Assembly (NCBI GenBank): GCA_019112735.1
Contig: DXIS01000004.1
Coordinates: 1-64,000, forward strand
Reading direction: 5' to 3'
Source: Candidatus Mediterraneibacter guildfordensis
GTDB lineage: Bacteria > Bacillota > Clostridia > Lachnospirales > Lachnospiraceae
DNA length: 64,000 nucleotides
The translations under genes were made by a program, and so were the position numbers. Shown here in pieces: positions 63,880-64,000 of the stretch; positions within the stretch are counted from its first letter, which is position 1, and each line of letters opens with the position of its first letter. The notes below the pieces were generated by a model. That model worked only from the letters and a program-made list of their open reading frames with translations. It was not told where the DNA came from and did no database searches.

Positions 63880-64000
63880 ATGCAGATCAGCGAAGATTTA
63901 ATAAGACAGATCACAAATGCAGTCGTAAGCCAGATGTCACAGAACGGACAGGGCACATCCTCCTCCGGTTCAAATAAAGCTCCTTCCATGGCCGGAAGGT
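63880..64000 (+). CDS. pduD: Propanediol dehydratase medium subunit, N-terminal part (cut by the window end)
   Basis: The ATG at 63880, 18 bp after the pduC stop and with GGAGGA upstream, begins MQISEDLIRQITNAVVSQMS, followed by a Ser/Gly/Asn-rich linker, and the frame runs off the window. An amphipathic N-terminal helix followed by a flexible linker is what PduD uses to enter the propanediol utilisation microcompartment. An overlapping ATG at 63875 has a stop after eight codons. The gene is incomplete only because of the window edge. Confidence 0.85.
   Translation, partial: MQISEDLIRQITNAVVSQMSQNGQGTSSSGSNKAPSMAGR

Overview
The window looks like a chromosomal segment of an anaerobic Clostridia bacterium, most likely a gut Lachnospiraceae. 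The basis is the gene families and their order (clostridial V-type ATPase operon, long-form Bacillus/Clostridium-type SRP RNA, NiaR-regulated nadABC, ECF vitamin transporters, DUF4080 radical SAM protein, B12 diol dehydratase) and a moderately GC-rich, tightly packed, mostly minus-strand layout. No phage, transposase, CRISPR array, tRNA or rRNA gene was seen. The species cannot be fixed from the sequence alone.

Layout. 0.3-9.2 kb: complete V-type ATPase operon (G-I-K-E-C-F-A-B-D, minus strand). Its last gene, subunit D, is separated from B by about 250 bp of nested repeats. 9.5-16.5 kb: operon radical SAM - 33-aa membrane peptide - VanW - HypE/AIR-synthase-like - Lrp - aminotransferase - trmL. 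16.56-16.82 kb: SRP RNA, followed by a DUF2798 gene. 17.5-22.7 kb: alpha-galactosidase and its ABC sugar importer. These diverge from an AraC regulator, which is translationally coupled to a two-gene split HipA-like kinase (23.8-24.9 kb). 24.9-31.9 kb: tadA, a DUF6128-like gene, an HTH gene with dgt, and an operon of a degenerate GGDEF/EAL protein, a phosphopantetheinyl transferase and a VanY peptidase. 32.0-33.9 kb: PiT phosphate transporter and DUF47 partner. 34.0-36.8 kb: coaBC-panT-coaX, facing queT, which has a preQ1-I type riboswitch. 37.6-46.7 kb: one long operon nadA-nadB-nadC-niaR-methyltransferase-813-aa surface protein-Na/Pi cotransporter. 46.8-48.3 kb: YfcE-like phosphoesterase and a NYN/OST-HTH protein. 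48.5-49.2 kb: ribosomal protein L25/Ctc. 49.2-55.7 kb: complete F-type ATP synthase operon. 56-60 kb: two membrane proteins, a polysaccharide deacetylase and a YgjP-type metallopeptidase. 60-62 kb: Maf and an M20 amidohydrolase. 62.2 kb to the end: start of a B12-dependent propanediol/glycerol dehydratase operon (pduC, start of pduD).

How the parts fit. Two rotary ATPases occur in one 64-kb window. The V-type proteolipid carries all five Na+-site residues known from Enterococcus hirae NtpK, while the F-type c subunit lacks the Gln and Ser of Na+-type c rings. This suggests one Na+ pump and one H+ enzyme. Cofactor supply is concentrated here: de novo NAD, pantothenate import through CoA, a queuosine precursor importer, and B12 use by PduC. 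Two distinct phosphate importers, each with a PhoU-like part, are also present. The best candidates for something undescribed are the AraC-coupled split HipA kinase pair, the structured leader upstream of the queT riboswitch, and the helically phased repeats upstream of the pdu promoter.
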